Below are positions 1-27,200 of a DNA stretch of 44,443 nt, one piece after another. The notes beneath the pieces are model-generated. The model saw only the letters and a list, made by a program, of their open reading frames with translations. It searched no databases and was not told where the DNA came from. The stretch is from Tubiluchus corallicola. Lineage: Eukaryota > Priapulida > Priapulimorpha > Priapulimorphida > Tubiluchidae. The DNA is taken from contig JAQGDQ010001361.1 of NCBI GenBank assembly GCA_030141605.1, positions 1 to 44,443 on the forward strand, written 5' to 3'. A program made the position numbers and the translations under genes. Positions within the stretch are counted from its first letter, which is position 1. Every line of letters begins with the position of its first letter.

Positions 1-556
1 TATTATATATATAAAATAATTTTTATTTGCCATTAAAATACATTGATAATCACTGATATAAACTTTACAGAGATGATCAATCAGTCTTAGTTAATAAAAA
101 CTTACACTGCTAAAGGCAAATGCGTCAGTTCAATCTAAACTATTGTGCAGTAATGGAAAGTAACGACGAATAAAATCAAACATATTTATAACTATGCCTA
201 AAATATGAAAAAATTATGATTTAATTAATATGGCCGTGGATATATAAATTCTGAATTAGTGTGTATGTTGTCGTACTGGCGTGATGGTATTTCATATCTG
301 GTTAATATTAGTGATTTTAATTTTGTTTTAGATACTGATAGGGACTTGATTTGTTTAACCTGTAATGGTAGAGAATTCCAAAGTAGAATTGCTTGTTTGA
401 TTACAGAGTATATCTTGTTAGGAGTTATAAACTGTAGCGATGTCGTAGAAACTGGGTGATGAGGGGGCGGTGTAGTAAGATGTAAGACTCGGAGTGTTAT
501 AAAAGTTTCTCAATTTTACGAACTAGTTCCAGTTCCTAGTTTTGAATTGAAATTCA
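1..556. other. AT-rich stretch, no gene recognised
   Basis: AT-rich sequence with no convincing open frame. The only frame of any length (259-459) has no recognisable domain. A TTTATT at 24-29 would read AATAAA on the minus strand, so a 3' end of a minus-strand transcript here is possible but unsupported. Confidence 0.4.
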
Positions 557-1617
557 GTTCTGGAATGAAAAGGAACTAATTCCAAGTGCAAGGTTCGTCT
601 ATGACAAAAAGTCATAATTCAATTTCATAGCTCTTCTAACTCTTTAAGAAAAGGAACTAGTCCCGAGTCCATGTTTCTATGTCATAATTCAAGTTCATAG
701 CTCTTCTAACTTTTCAAGAAAGGAACTAGTCCCAAGTCCAAGTTTCTATGTCATAATTCAAGTTCATAGCTCTCCTAACTTTTCAAGAAAGGAACTAGTT
801 CCAAGTCCATGTTTCTATGTCATAATTCAAGTTCATAGCTCTCCTAACTTTTCAAGAAAGGAACTAGTCCCAAGTCCATGTTTCTATGTCATAATTCAAG
901 TTCATAGCTCTCCTAACTTTTCAAGAAAGGAACTACTCTCAAGGCCATGTTTCTATGTCATAATTCAAGTTCATAGCTCTTCTAACTTTTTTTAGAAAAG
1001 GAACTAGTCTCAAGTCCATGTTTCTATGTCATAATTCAAGTTCCTAGCTCTTCTAACTTTTCAAGAAAGGAACTAGTCTCAAGTCCAAGTTCCTCTATCA
1101 TAATTCAATTTCATAGCTCTTCCAACTTTTCAAGAAAAGTAACTAGTTCCAAATCCAAGTTTCTATTTCATAATTCAATGTCATAGCTCTTCTAACTTTT
1201 CAAGAAAGGAACTAGTCTCAAGTCCCAGTTCCTCTGTCATAATTCAATTTCATAGCTCTTCTAACTTTTCAAGAAAGGAACTAGTCTCAAGTCCAAGTTC
1301 CTCTGTCATAATTCAATTTCATAGCTCTTCTAACTTTTCAAGAAAGGAACTAGTCTCAAGTCCAAGTTCCTCTGTCATAATTCAATTTCATAGCTCTTCT
1401 AACTTTTCAAGAAAGGAACTAGTCTCAAGTCCAAGTTCCTCTGTCATAATTCAATTTCATAGCTCTTCCAACTTTTCAAGAAAAGTAACTAGTCCCAAGT
1501 CCAAGTTCCTCTGTCATAATTCAATTTCATAGCTCTTCTAACTCTTTAAGAAAAGGAACCAATTCTAAGTCCAAGTTCCTCTGTCGTAATTCAAATTCGT
1601 AGAAACGGAACTAGTTC
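557..1617. repeat. 70-bp minisatellite, about 15 units
   Basis: A tandem array in which the phrase GGAACTAGTCCCAAGTCCA recurs every 70 bases (near 720, 790, 860, 929, 999, 1069, then 1207, 1277, 1347, 1417). Units are most alike in the middle and decay toward both edges, as expected if the centre turned over most recently. It lies beyond the 3' end of the LYAR-like gene. No coding potential is seen. Confidence 0.9.
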
Positions 1618-1934
1618 CATTTGCAACCAAAGGAAGTTGGTTCGGTTCCTATCCACAGCATTATCTTCATCCACCACGCATAATTATAATAGCCAACCTC
1701 TTTAAACATTCACGAAAACAACTAATTTTGCTTTTTGGAAAGGGCCTAAATGCAATTAGCAAATGTTAACGCCTAACTTGGAAAGACAATTATTTATCTT
1801 CCAAGTTCTTCTGTGACAGAAGAGACTGGCTTCTATTTTTCACAATGAAGTAGCGACAATGTCAAGCTCTTGAAGGTCCTTAAGTTGTAAGAACTTAGAA
1901 CCACAAACGAAGTTTCACAACTTTGAAAACCCAC

Positions 1935-2400
1935 TTATTGTGGCGACTTCTTCTTCTTCTTCTTCCCAGCTTTTCGATATTTGGGGTCACCGCTGTGAAT
2001 GAGTCGTCTCCACGCATTCCTCTTGTTGCCCATCTCTTCATTTATGTTCTTCTCTCTAAGGTCTCCATTAATACGTTCAAACCATCTCCACTTGGGTCGT
2101 CCTCTTCTTCTATTTCCCAGCACTTCCATTTCCATGACCTCCCTTCCCACATGATCTTCACCGACTCTTCTTTTCAGGTGTCCATACCATCGCAGTCTTG
2201 CGAGGCTTCCACTACCTTTACTGTTCCTCTGATATTATCATTTCTAATTTTATCTCAACATCCTCATCTCCACCACACCCATTTTCTTCTCTTCGGTCGT
2301 CTTTAGAGAAGCTGCTTCCAGCCCATAGATTAGAGCGGGTCTGACCACTTCTTTGTGGACTTTCCCTTTAAGTGTCACCGACTCATTCATAGACGGTTTT
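1935..2400 (-). pseudogene. Degraded LINE reverse-transcriptase C-terminus
   Basis: On the minus strand, conceptual translation gives the characteristic tail of RTE-like or related non-LTR retrotransposon polyproteins. A KGKVHKEVVRPALIYG-like stretch is followed by EMRMLR, then RLRWYGHLKRR, then RRRGRPKWRW and a final NAWRRLIHS. Stops and a frame break interrupt it after EMRMLR, so it is dead. Only the last roughly 150 residues remain. The family is assigned from the remembered motif order of LINE C-termini; the clade is uncertain. Confidence 0.7.
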
Positions 2401-2525
2401 GGCGCAGTTTTTACAGGCGGATGCCCTTCCTGACCCTAACCCTCCCTATTTATCCGGGCTTGGGACCGGCACTGAGTTGGGCTGGCTTGCCCCTCCCCCC
2501 CCAGTGGCTAGGTTCCACTTATTAT
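2401..2525. repeat. Interspersed repeat fragment (GGATGCCCTTCCTGACCCTA type)
   Basis: Contains the phrases GGATGCCCTTCCTGACCCTA and TATCCGGGCTTGGGACCGGC, which I recall as a widespread animal interspersed-repeat segment. It abuts the LINE remnant and may belong to the same insertion. The assignment is from memory only. Confidence 0.45.
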
Positions 2526-2640
2526 GGTGTCATAGGTATGAAATTCAAGTTGCAACATACGTAATATAGATGTCACATAAAGATGCATAAGCACAAGCAG
2601 CTATGCGTTTGCAAGTATCAGTGAAATGCCCTGTGTTTTA

Positions 2641-2875
2641 GTGGCCGCAGCATGCACTTAGTGTCACCAAAGTTAAGCAAAGTCGAGTCCAGTTACTAAC
2701 TGGATTGGTGACTGCCAGAAAAGCTGCCACTGGGTTATGCCATGCACAGCTGTTTACCACACTGGTTAGGGATGTATGCGCATCTTAGAGAATTATTCCT
2801 AATAGTGAGAATAGTTCCCGTCCTTCCGCAATGGCCTACATAATGTAGACCCTGCGACTGAGAACAGCATCCTAG
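2641..2875 (+). repeat. Divergent 5S rRNA-derived SINE copy
   Basis: The head reads TGTCACCAAAGTTAAGCAAA, then a degraded CCAGTTACTAACTGGATTGG and TGACTGCC. In order, these resemble the internal control region of 5S rRNA (AAGTTAAGC A-box, TTAGTACTTGGATGG). The body after it does not match the other 5S-derived copies in the window, so this is probably a different or much older family. It sits just past the LYAR-like polyadenylation signal. Confidence 0.5.
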
Positions 2876-2903
2876 CTAGCAGATGGCAAAACTTATAAAA
2901 AAT

Positions 2904-2909
2904 TTTATT
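2904..2909 (-). promoter_or_regulatory. Predicted polyadenylation signal of the LYAR-like gene
   Basis: TTTATT on the plus strand reads AATAAA on the coding strand, 91 bases past the stop codon. A second AATAAA (3004-3009) overlaps the last codons, so this distal one is the likelier functional signal. Confidence 0.5.
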
Positions 2910-2999
2910 CACATTCCATTTTCTGCATCATTATTTTATCACAAAACTGAAAAAATTCGAAAGATTTGAAGACAAAAAGTGCAAAACAAAGATAAAATA

Positions 3000-17851
<14,852 letters not shown>

Positions 17852-18226
17852 CTTTTAACCTGAAACAGTCAGAAAAAATTATGATTTATATGTAATAAAA
17901 ACTACTTATAATAAAATTAATGTACATGTTCTGAAATCTGCTGCAGGAGAGAATTTCAAATTGTGATTTTATTAACTAGTTGCCGAAATGCCCTTAACGA
18001 AACACATCAACCGGTCCTGCACTGGACGCGACTGTATCGGGACTCACGATACAATACTACACGTCAATAGTCATTAATAGCGCGATATAATAGTTTTACT
18101 TAAGCTACACTAATTTTACATGCCACTTCCGGTCAAAATCTAAACGTACGCGTGTTTGCAAACAGCGCAAGAAAATTAAATACAAAGGAAAGAGATACAG
18201 ACAATTTCAATGATTCCGCTACTCAC

Positions 18227-18375
18227 AAAAACGTGTTTCCTTGGACCACCGAGTTTTCTGAACACGAGGTTAGGCGTTATGGGACGTCTTTGATTTGCGA
18301 AACGTGGCGTTAGGTTCGTCCCGCATTGATTTTGGACACAAGCAAACGACGCACGCCATTTTCAACTCCATTTCT
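18227..18375 (-). other. Predicted 5'UTR exon of the LYAR-like gene
   Basis: A consensus donor GTGAGT follows ACACGTTTTT on the minus strand at 18226. It pairs with the acceptor 8 bases before the LYAR-like ATG, giving a 366-bp intron (18226-17860). The upstream edge of the exon cannot be seen; the given end is a guess. Confidence 0.4.
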
Positions 18376-19042
18376 AAAACACTGTAAAAACGGTTTGAAG
18401 ATGTGGTTTGAAAAACTTTTTGAAATGTTTTGTTTCGGCTTTTACGAAAAGTTTTTGAAGAGATTTTTGTCACTCATATACTCATATTGTAAAAAGAACT
18501 AATAATTTTTTCTTTTTGTTAAAATAAAACAGAAGTGAATCATATCATTGCGCTCTTTCTTTAATTTGTAAAAAGATTTGCCATACTGATTTACAAAAGA
18601 TTGGACCGTTGCAACCAAAAGTTTCATCTCAGGTGTGAGGTGTGAAGGCAGATTTTTTATTAGAATTTACTTGTGTTAAATTATGACTGGCTGCTCTTTA
18701 GTGTTCACAACTGAATCAGCTCACTATCGATATGTCCACTACAAAATTTTCAACATTTGAAGCTGTAGGGCATTTCCGGTTTTTTACACTCAAATATAAT
18801 GTGAACAGTTCAAGATTACTTTAATCTGATCTTTGCATCCTTTTACGTTGTGAAAATAAACAACATTGTGCTTTACAAGTTTGTCGTTTAGTCAGTAGCA
18901 ACATTTACGTATATAAGGCAACCTATAGGTATACGAAAAGTTATACGATAAAAATTTAAGCTAGCTTCGTACATTATTATTATTTTTTATTTGTGCCTCA
19001 ATTGATTGAATTTTTTACAGGAAGTGCACCTGAGTAGTAAAC
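18376..19042. promoter_or_regulatory. Probable shared promoter region of LYAR-like and SLC25A46-like genes
   Basis: Lies between divergent genes whose start codons are 1.19 kb apart. No TATA box or CpG-rich block stands out. A sequence similar to pogo-like repeat ends (GGTATACGAAAAGTTATACG) sits near 18928. The promoter role is inferred only from the head-to-head arrangement. Confidence 0.35.
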
Positions 19043-19145
19043 ATGAGTAGCATGTATGTCGAGAAAAGTAGTGCCTGTCTGTCTCCCACACCTCGTCGTC
19101 ATAGCGACGAAGATGTTGCAGTTCCGCGACAGCATAAAAATCCAG
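19043..19145 (+). CDS. SLC25A46: SLC25A46-like exon 1
   Basis: First ATG, with a second in-frame ATG at codon 4. Encodes a polar, serine-rich N-terminus (MSSMYVEKSSACLSPTPRRH then SDEDVAVPRQHKNP). The donor is CCAG then GTAAGT. The N-terminus is poorly conserved in this family, so the choice of start rests on the open frame and phase. Confidence 0.75.
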
Positions 19146-22100
19146 GTAAGTGTAATTTGATAGTGAAATTACTTGACCTGCTCAGTTCTTTCAAAACTAG
19201 TCATTTCGTTAGCTAAAATGTAGTTCACATTTTGCAAAAAGAATAAAGGGGGCCATTCACATGTAATGATATAACATTTTTGTCCGATTTCGAGAACCCG
19301 GATTGGCTGTGTTTATGATGGCGCCACCACCTACCTACCCCTTACACTGATATCGAACTATGAACAATGAATTTTATTTCACACATCAAAAAATGCAATA
19401 TCAAGCACATTAGGTCACTTGACCTCCTCCGTTCTCTAGCCGTTGGCTGCTTGTGCAGCTCCTCCGCCTAGTGTCGAGATACAGTGTTGGCATCCTGCAA
19501 GCCTACAGCACCTGGCATTCTTAGGCGGTCACCCATCCAAGTACTAACCAGGCTCTATGTTGCTTAACTTTGGTGATCAGACCAGAACCGGTGTTTTCAA
19601 CGTGATTTGGCCGTAGATTATGTGTGACATGTCCACTATAAGCGAGTAATTTATACCCGAGGTTGACGGTAGTTTTGATCTATTGATTACGTTTGTTCAT
19701 TTCTTGCTGCTGTCAACTGTATAAATATGAATTTCACAAAAACGTGTTTTCACGCTTTTTCAGAGCAGATTGAACGATTCGCTGGTTTTGGTGTTGGCGT
19801 GGCAAGGTATTACATTTTACCTGTTCATTACTACTTTATATGTGAGTTTTTGTTTATTGTGTTCTTGAGCTAATTTTAGGCACAGAGTGGTCCGTAGAAA
19901 CATTTCCCAACATCAGGACTTGAACCTGGAACCTGGAGCATGGTAAATTTGCTCTTGATGTTACAGTGCTCAATCTTGGTTTGGCACTGTGATGTCATTA
20001 TTTTGTAACTTTTTCCTATTTTTCTTTCACATATTTAATATTGATTAGATGTACAGTGAAACCTCGACTTACGAAAACCCCGTTATACGAAAAATTCAGA
20101 ATACGAATCGGGCTTCGAAGAAATTTCCGTCCCATTCAGCGAAAAAATATTCAAGATACGAAAACGAAAATCAAAAGTGCCGCCGACAGCGGTCCTCCCA
20201 GAATGCATTTCGTAGCATCACGTGAACGCTTTGTCGTGCTCTTATTGATTATAAGTGGATTTATACACAAAATCATTTGCGGGGCCTTCGCTACTAACTA
20301 ATAATTCTTTTTTTTTTGTATTTTTAGCCTTTTTGCAGAAAATTTGCTCTCGCATCCCTGCATCGTCCTACGCAGACAATGTCAGGTGGGTTGTTTTTAC
20401 AAGTTTGTAGGTTTGTATTCTCGCCAGATTTTCACATTCGGCCAAGCGGTGCGTCAAGCCCAAACCCTCGAACATTTATGCAAAATAAACGTTATAAATC
20501 TGTTTAGCTACAAGCTTGAAACAGAGAAAGGCTTTTTTACTGGGATGGGGGCAGGGATGAGAATTTTTCGCATGGATACGCGGAATTCCAAGTTTTTGGA
20601 AGACCAGTAGTGCCATTTTTGTAAATTCGTTGAGTAAATATATAGTGGTTCGCACTAGATATAATATGAGTTACTGTGAGTTACTGTGACGGTAATTGTG
20701 AGCAAAGTTTCGCGACAATGACCACCATTAGTCAATGAAATGCAGGTGACCATTAGGCCCTTTGGCCTTTAAATGTATTCGTTAACTTTATTGCAGAAAG
20801 TAGTCTGGTGTTGCCTTTCAACCGTTTTGCACTTTCTGGTGTTGCCTTTCAACGGTTTTGCACTTTCTGGTGTCGCCTTTCAACGGTTTTGCACTTTCTG
20901 GTGTTGCCTTTCAACCGTTTTGCACTTTCTGGTGTTGCCTTTCAACCATTTTGCACTTTCTGGTGTTGCCTTTCCACCATTTTGCACTTTCTGGTGTTGC
21001 CTTTCCACCATTTTGCACTTTCTGGTGTTGCCTTTCAACCATTTTGCACTTTCTGGTGTTGCCTTTCCACCATTTTGCAATTTCTGGTGTTGCATTTCAA
21101 CCATTTTGTACATTTTAAAGGTACCTGTAACATTTTATTATCTCTTAGGTCCATCACGATTCTCAATGGTATCATCTGACTCCGTTTACATTGTTACCAA
21201 TCATAGTCAATATACAACGACGCCAGGTAAGAAGTTTAATTTTTTTTTATTATTAAATATTACGTGGCATATCAATATGTGCATATCATGACATACGTAT
21301 GTACGTGTTTGTTAATGTGTATGTTCATTGATACTATGTGTGCACGATTGATTACTCATATGTGTGCTTGCAAACCAAAATCGTCCATAAGTCGGCATAG
21401 TTAAAACTATGTTATGATGCTTCAAAGTAGAATATCAAAAATTTGGTCAAATGACCATTTTTTATTTTTCATGGAAGCAAACGCTAAATATTTTGGACTT
21501 TTATATTCTAGCATGAAATTATCAGGAAAATGTCCCAGAAATACCAAAAAACTAATTTTATAACTCCTTACCCACTTTTCTGTCTAGAAACTAGTACTGC
21601 AATTGTAAAAAAAACTTGTATTTTGTAACTCCGATTGTAGCTCATGGAAGCTGTCATTTTGCTTCGAGTTTTTTCTGTTGCCAAGCCCTGATCTTCGTCA
21701 GCAAGAGCCATCTACTGGATTTGAGCATAACTTCAATTTGCTCTTCCAAAGTCCGTAGCAACCATCCTTTGTACGGTTGCTAAGTGTTTTGTAGAAACGC
21801 AATAAAAAAACAATGGCTGACTTTAACAGCGATCTTCGCAAGATTATGTTTTTCAATGTGTAGCCTGCACCTCAACTTCAACGTAGATTATCTCAGCTTA
21901 GAAATAACATAGAGCGATGAGCTTGGTATCAAAATGATCCCCATGAAATGGAGATTCAGGATATCTGAATAACTAGAAAAGCTTATTTGCCGACTTGTGG
22001 ACGATTTTGCTATGCAGCACACATATCACAGTTACTTACATTATTTGCATACACTCTAACATTCACTGCCTCATACTGAATGATACGCAAATTTTTAAAT

Positions 22101-24257
22101 ACAGTGAGTCTTTACAATAACTAATGGCACATTTAGACTGGAGAGTTTTCTCACCACGAAACTTACGGACTGGTTCACACTGCAGAGCAAAATCCGCTGC
22201 TAGTTAATCTGTGACAGCAAGCGCGTTCAACATTTTGAGACCGATCATGTAGCGTAAGTTCAGAGTAGAAAGAAATCGTTCTTTGGAAGTTGCTAAGATT
22301 TTTGTGTAGATTTTATGTAAGATTCTAGGAAACTGCGAGGAAATGCAAAAAGAGAATTCTCCCGAGGAATAATACTAATTATTATTATAATTCTTTATTT
22401 TTAAAAACTATGTACAGAATACATTCCCTCTATCTGTAGGGATATGTTTAAAATTTGTAAAAGCATTTACAACGTATTAAACCTATTCACACATATATAT
22501 ATAATTTAGAATCCAACGCATGAGACACATTGAATGACAACGATCATATACAATAGACATAGTTACAAATTATAATCCAACATTACATACATACATAATA
22601 AAAGATAACGATCTTATACAATAGACATAGTTACAAATTATAATCCAACATTACATACATACATAATAAAAGATAACGAACATATTTTAATACTTAGTAA
22701 CAAAAATTTACACACATTATGCACAATGAAAAACAGCGAGTACAGTTATAATAAACATAGTTACCAATTTTAATGTAAATTCACATGATCATAAATAAAA
22801 ACAAAACAGCATATAGAAAACACGACGAGAGTTGTAAAATTTCATCACCAACAAATTGTTCATATACGGGCGAAAGATGATAGGAATTCATTCGAGATAA
22901 GATTTGCAAAAGCATTTATAGCATTATTATCCTGGCTAGAGAAAACATAGTCCGAATCTAACGTAGACAGAGTGCTAATAAAATCATTTTTATTCGCTGC
23001 AAGCAACTTCGAGAGGTGATGACTGAATATTTGCGGATTCGTTTGTACTAGACTATAAATGAACTCGTACTAACTGTCGTAGTTTTTGCGATTTCTTGCC
23101 GACAGTAACTTGCAAAGCAGTTCTGCACTAATTATTTTACTGTCAGGCCGGGGAGTCGTGATAGAAAATTTTCCAGTCGTAACCAGGGATGAGAATTTCC
23201 CGCGGATACGCGGAATTCCGAGTTTTTGGAAGACCAGTAGTGCCATTTTTGTAAATCGCGTAAATTCGTTGAGAAAATTTTTACGGACCCAGTACATTAT
23301 TTCACAAACTGACCACTAGATGGCAGGCCGTCACTTTGTTTACATCACGTACATCAGTGTAACCACGTGTATCTGTATGTATAAAAATATAGAATCAATT
23401 GTGCGGAGTTATTTGAGTCAATTGCAGACAGTTTTTATATACTTTTGCATAGGAGCAGTCAGTACTTAGGCATTTTTGAGACAATTAGGTATCATGTATC
23501 CTTGATAGTTGGGTATTTTAAATTATGCATGAAACAAGGTAACTGATATTTTAATTCCACTTAGAGGTTCTCTATGGTCACAAAATTGCAATTTGTTGCT
23601 TCGCCCTCTTGAACCCCCATGGGGGCCTACACAGCCCCCAAACCCCCGGCCTGTTTCAGAGTTTTTTGCAATTTGTCATTCTCACCCCTGGTCTTAACGT
23701 AGTGTAAGATTGCTTGTTTTACGAGTATAAGATTGCTTGTTTTACGAGTATAAGATTGCTTGTTTTGCGAGTACGTTCCTGTTTGATTTGCTAACGTGTG
23801 ATGTGCTTGTGTTTTAACTGCCTTTTGTGGTAATTTATCATTTGTTTCTAATCAACAAACAAGATGTCATGATTTTCTGCACTCATGTGTGTTTTTTTGC
23901 ATTTTTTTCATACGCGTATCGTCCAAACAGAACTTCGTAAGTACATTATCATTGCATTATCGTTTTATTTTTTAATTAACTTACTTTGGGGAAGGCACGA
24001 TGAGTTCGGTCGGGTGGTATCTGCACTAAGCCGTTGCTCCAGCAGGGGGATGCACTGAAGCACAAAATTTCTTAAGAAAATTTTTTTAAAGGCTAAGAAA
24101 AGTTTTTTAGCAGTAAGCCAAGGAACACACCAACCCCTTGTCAGGGCCTATTTCAGGGGGGTAGTGGAGATACTTCCCCGAGGCCTCACCCTCCAGGGGG
24201 CCTCGCTCCAAGGTAACTTTTTATTTGCTTTATGCGAACATACTGCCTCCTTTCTCC

Positions 24258-24289
<32 letters not shown>

Positions 24290-27200
24290 ATTTCTCTCTC
24301 TCTCTCTCTCTCTCTCCTGCTCTCTCTCTCTTGCTGCACGCGCGTCGTTTGCCAGTATTGACAAGTATTAAGGACTTGTCTTGAGAATAAAGCAGTTTTT
24401 CTTTCAATTGTTCTTTCCTTTAACAACTGTATGATTCCATATTTTCTCTTCGAAAATGCTTCTCCGGCATTCTAGCAGTTCAGAAATTTTTTGGTCGCCT
24501 CACGCGCCCCACTTCCCCGGGCCTCGCTTAGGCTGAAATAGGCCCTGGCCCTTGTTTGTTTCCACAATCCCCGAGCAGTCAGCTGATTTGCATAGTGACC
24601 TTATTTTTATGTATATCTCTTACATAATGTTGATTCTCTTATCCATTTCCGTTGTCTAGACAGTTTTTACTTAACTGTAATTGCACTTCTGCATTTAGGT
24701 GGTGGGCCCAAGGGGCCTGTTATGTAGTAAAATTACTAGTCACGAATTTTAGGTGACATAATGTGTTTTAAACTAGTGATTTTGCTCGAGGAAAGAGCTT
24801 CTAGCAACTGCAAAATGGTCTAAAATGCAGTAAAATGCGTTAGTGGACTCTGGCCAGTTTACAGTGCTCCCCCATACCCCCCTGGCTGCTCGTGCGGGAA
24901 ATTTTTTTAACACTGGCGGTGCCCATGGCTCCAGAAACTGTTTCAAACCCCATTCTTGTTCGGGTTTTCCGAGCTATTTTGCTCTCAAACGGGACTTTCT
25001 AGACCTCCTCGGTTTTAATTGAGCAGGTGAAAGGGCTGGGCAGCAGGCTAGCCACCTGTCCTCTCTCTGCTAATACTTCACATCAATCTATCCATCTCTA
25101 CCGTCTTTTTCTTCTACATTGCTGATGTTGATAATTCGATTGTTTTGTATTCGGGTGGTGAACATCTCTGCCTTCAAATTAACTGACGATATTTTTATTT
25201 ACATTTTTTAACACTAATTACAATTATCTTATTGTTCATTGTAGTGCAAAAACAGCTTACATAATCATTAACTTTATTTTAAATAAACATATTTTGTTAA
25301 ATTAGTAAGACGTATTAGTTTTAGTATTTTTGGATAACATTTTTTGAACTAACAAAATATTTCTTATTTATTTTTGTAGTTGATTAATTTTAATTTTTCG
25401 GAAATTTTAAGATTTAAAGCATGTTTATGTTAGTGAAAAATTCTCGTAATTTAGTTTGTTTGAGCTGCTTCTAAAATATTTACTTTTGTAAACTCTTAGG
25501 ATTTGCATTTGTTATTGTACTTACGATATTGATTTATTGTACTTAAGATGTTACTTAATATTTTTAATATATTTTTATACATTTTGTGTTTTTTTTATTC
25601 AAAATTATTCAAATCTATACATTACTGTACAATACAGTCAAGCCTCATTAAACCGGACTAATTGGGGGTGGGGGGTCCGGCTTAGCCGATTGTCTGATTT
25701 ATCCGATATGCCTATATATGGTCTATATTATACAGGAATAATCACGTTAATAAGGCCTATATACTGTGCACTATATACTGTACTGTATATTACTTTAAAA
25801 TAGTTAACCTGCGAGGTAAAGAAATTATTGTACAGTTGGTAGGCCGTCTTGTGTTTAGCGCTCCGGCTCGGACGGAAATCGGTCAGTTTCCTTTACCATG
25901 GATAACGTCAATCGGTCAGTTTCCTTTACCACGGATGACGTCCGTCTTATCCGATATCCGGGCTAATGTGGTCCGGTTTAACGAGGGACGAGCGTACCTA
26001 CGCATGTGCAAAAATACTTTAGACGGAGCACTGCAAAACCCGCGAAACAGCGAGTCCGCGATAAACGAACCGCGAAGTAGCGAGTGAACACTGCAATTGA
26101 CTAAACACCAACAACATTACGAAATAATATTTACTTGACTGTATAAAACTGTTTATAAAAAAGTCTTCCTCTGGGCTTCACAAAAATTAATAAACTAATG
26201 TTATTAGAATCAAAATCGGAATAAAAAAACGGAAAAAATTTTTGCTATAATAATAATTTGGTAAAAATGCATGCAACAGACTCGCTGTCATGTGCAACCT
26301 TCGAAACTTAGGGGTTTTCAATTTTATCGGCACGATACAACACACGATTGGTTAATTGATGGAAAGTTTTTTAAAAGATACATGTACAGTATGGGAAAAG
26401 TTATTAAGGGAATGGTAAAGGGTATGTATAAGAGTGCGGGGAGGGTTTATAAAAACTTAAAATAATATATAACAACTAAAATAAGTATAGTGTCCCTACT
26501 TTGCGGAAACTCACTTATCGCGGGTGGGCCTGGAACGGAACACCCACAATGAGTGAGGGAACACTGCACTGATATACTTAGTTTACTGGTTACAGTATAT
26601 TTATAATGTTATGATAGCATATAAATGAGAATAGCTTAAAAAAATTGTTTAAAAAGTGTATCGAATACGATGCGATACAAAATCTATCAATAATTATAAA
26701 TTTATATATATATATATATATATAATATATAAAATATATATATATATATACTGTATAATTATATACTGTATTGTTTAACATGACTAATCTACAGTAAAAC
26801 TTTTTTGACGCATTTTCTGTTAGTAATAGTAGTATCAGTAATTGAATTTTGTTTGATTACAATGTCGTGAAGTAAGATTGATGCTTTTAAGCAACTAGGC
26901 TCTTAAATTTTGTTCATTATTTCAGGGAATTGCAACGTTATGGAAAGGCATAGGTGGTACATTTGTTGTACGTGGTATAAACCTAGTTACCGAGACGGTT
27001 ATGAGTGAATTAACATCGTTCCCTCGGTAAGTCTGACACTTTCTTCACACAGCAAATGTACGCCGTTTCCAACACAGTTTAACCCCTTCACTACGGAAGG
27101 AGGGCACACTGCTGCCTATGTTTTTCGTGCAAGCGAAAGATAGAAACAGTAGACTACTGTCCGAGCTTAGCGCTAAGCGCAATCACCCGGGTCTGTTTAC

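Noticed and set aside
20773-21291. Overlapping repetitive Phe/Cys-rich frames
   Set aside because: Frames through the 31-bp minisatellite and partly through the real exon 4 in the wrong phase.
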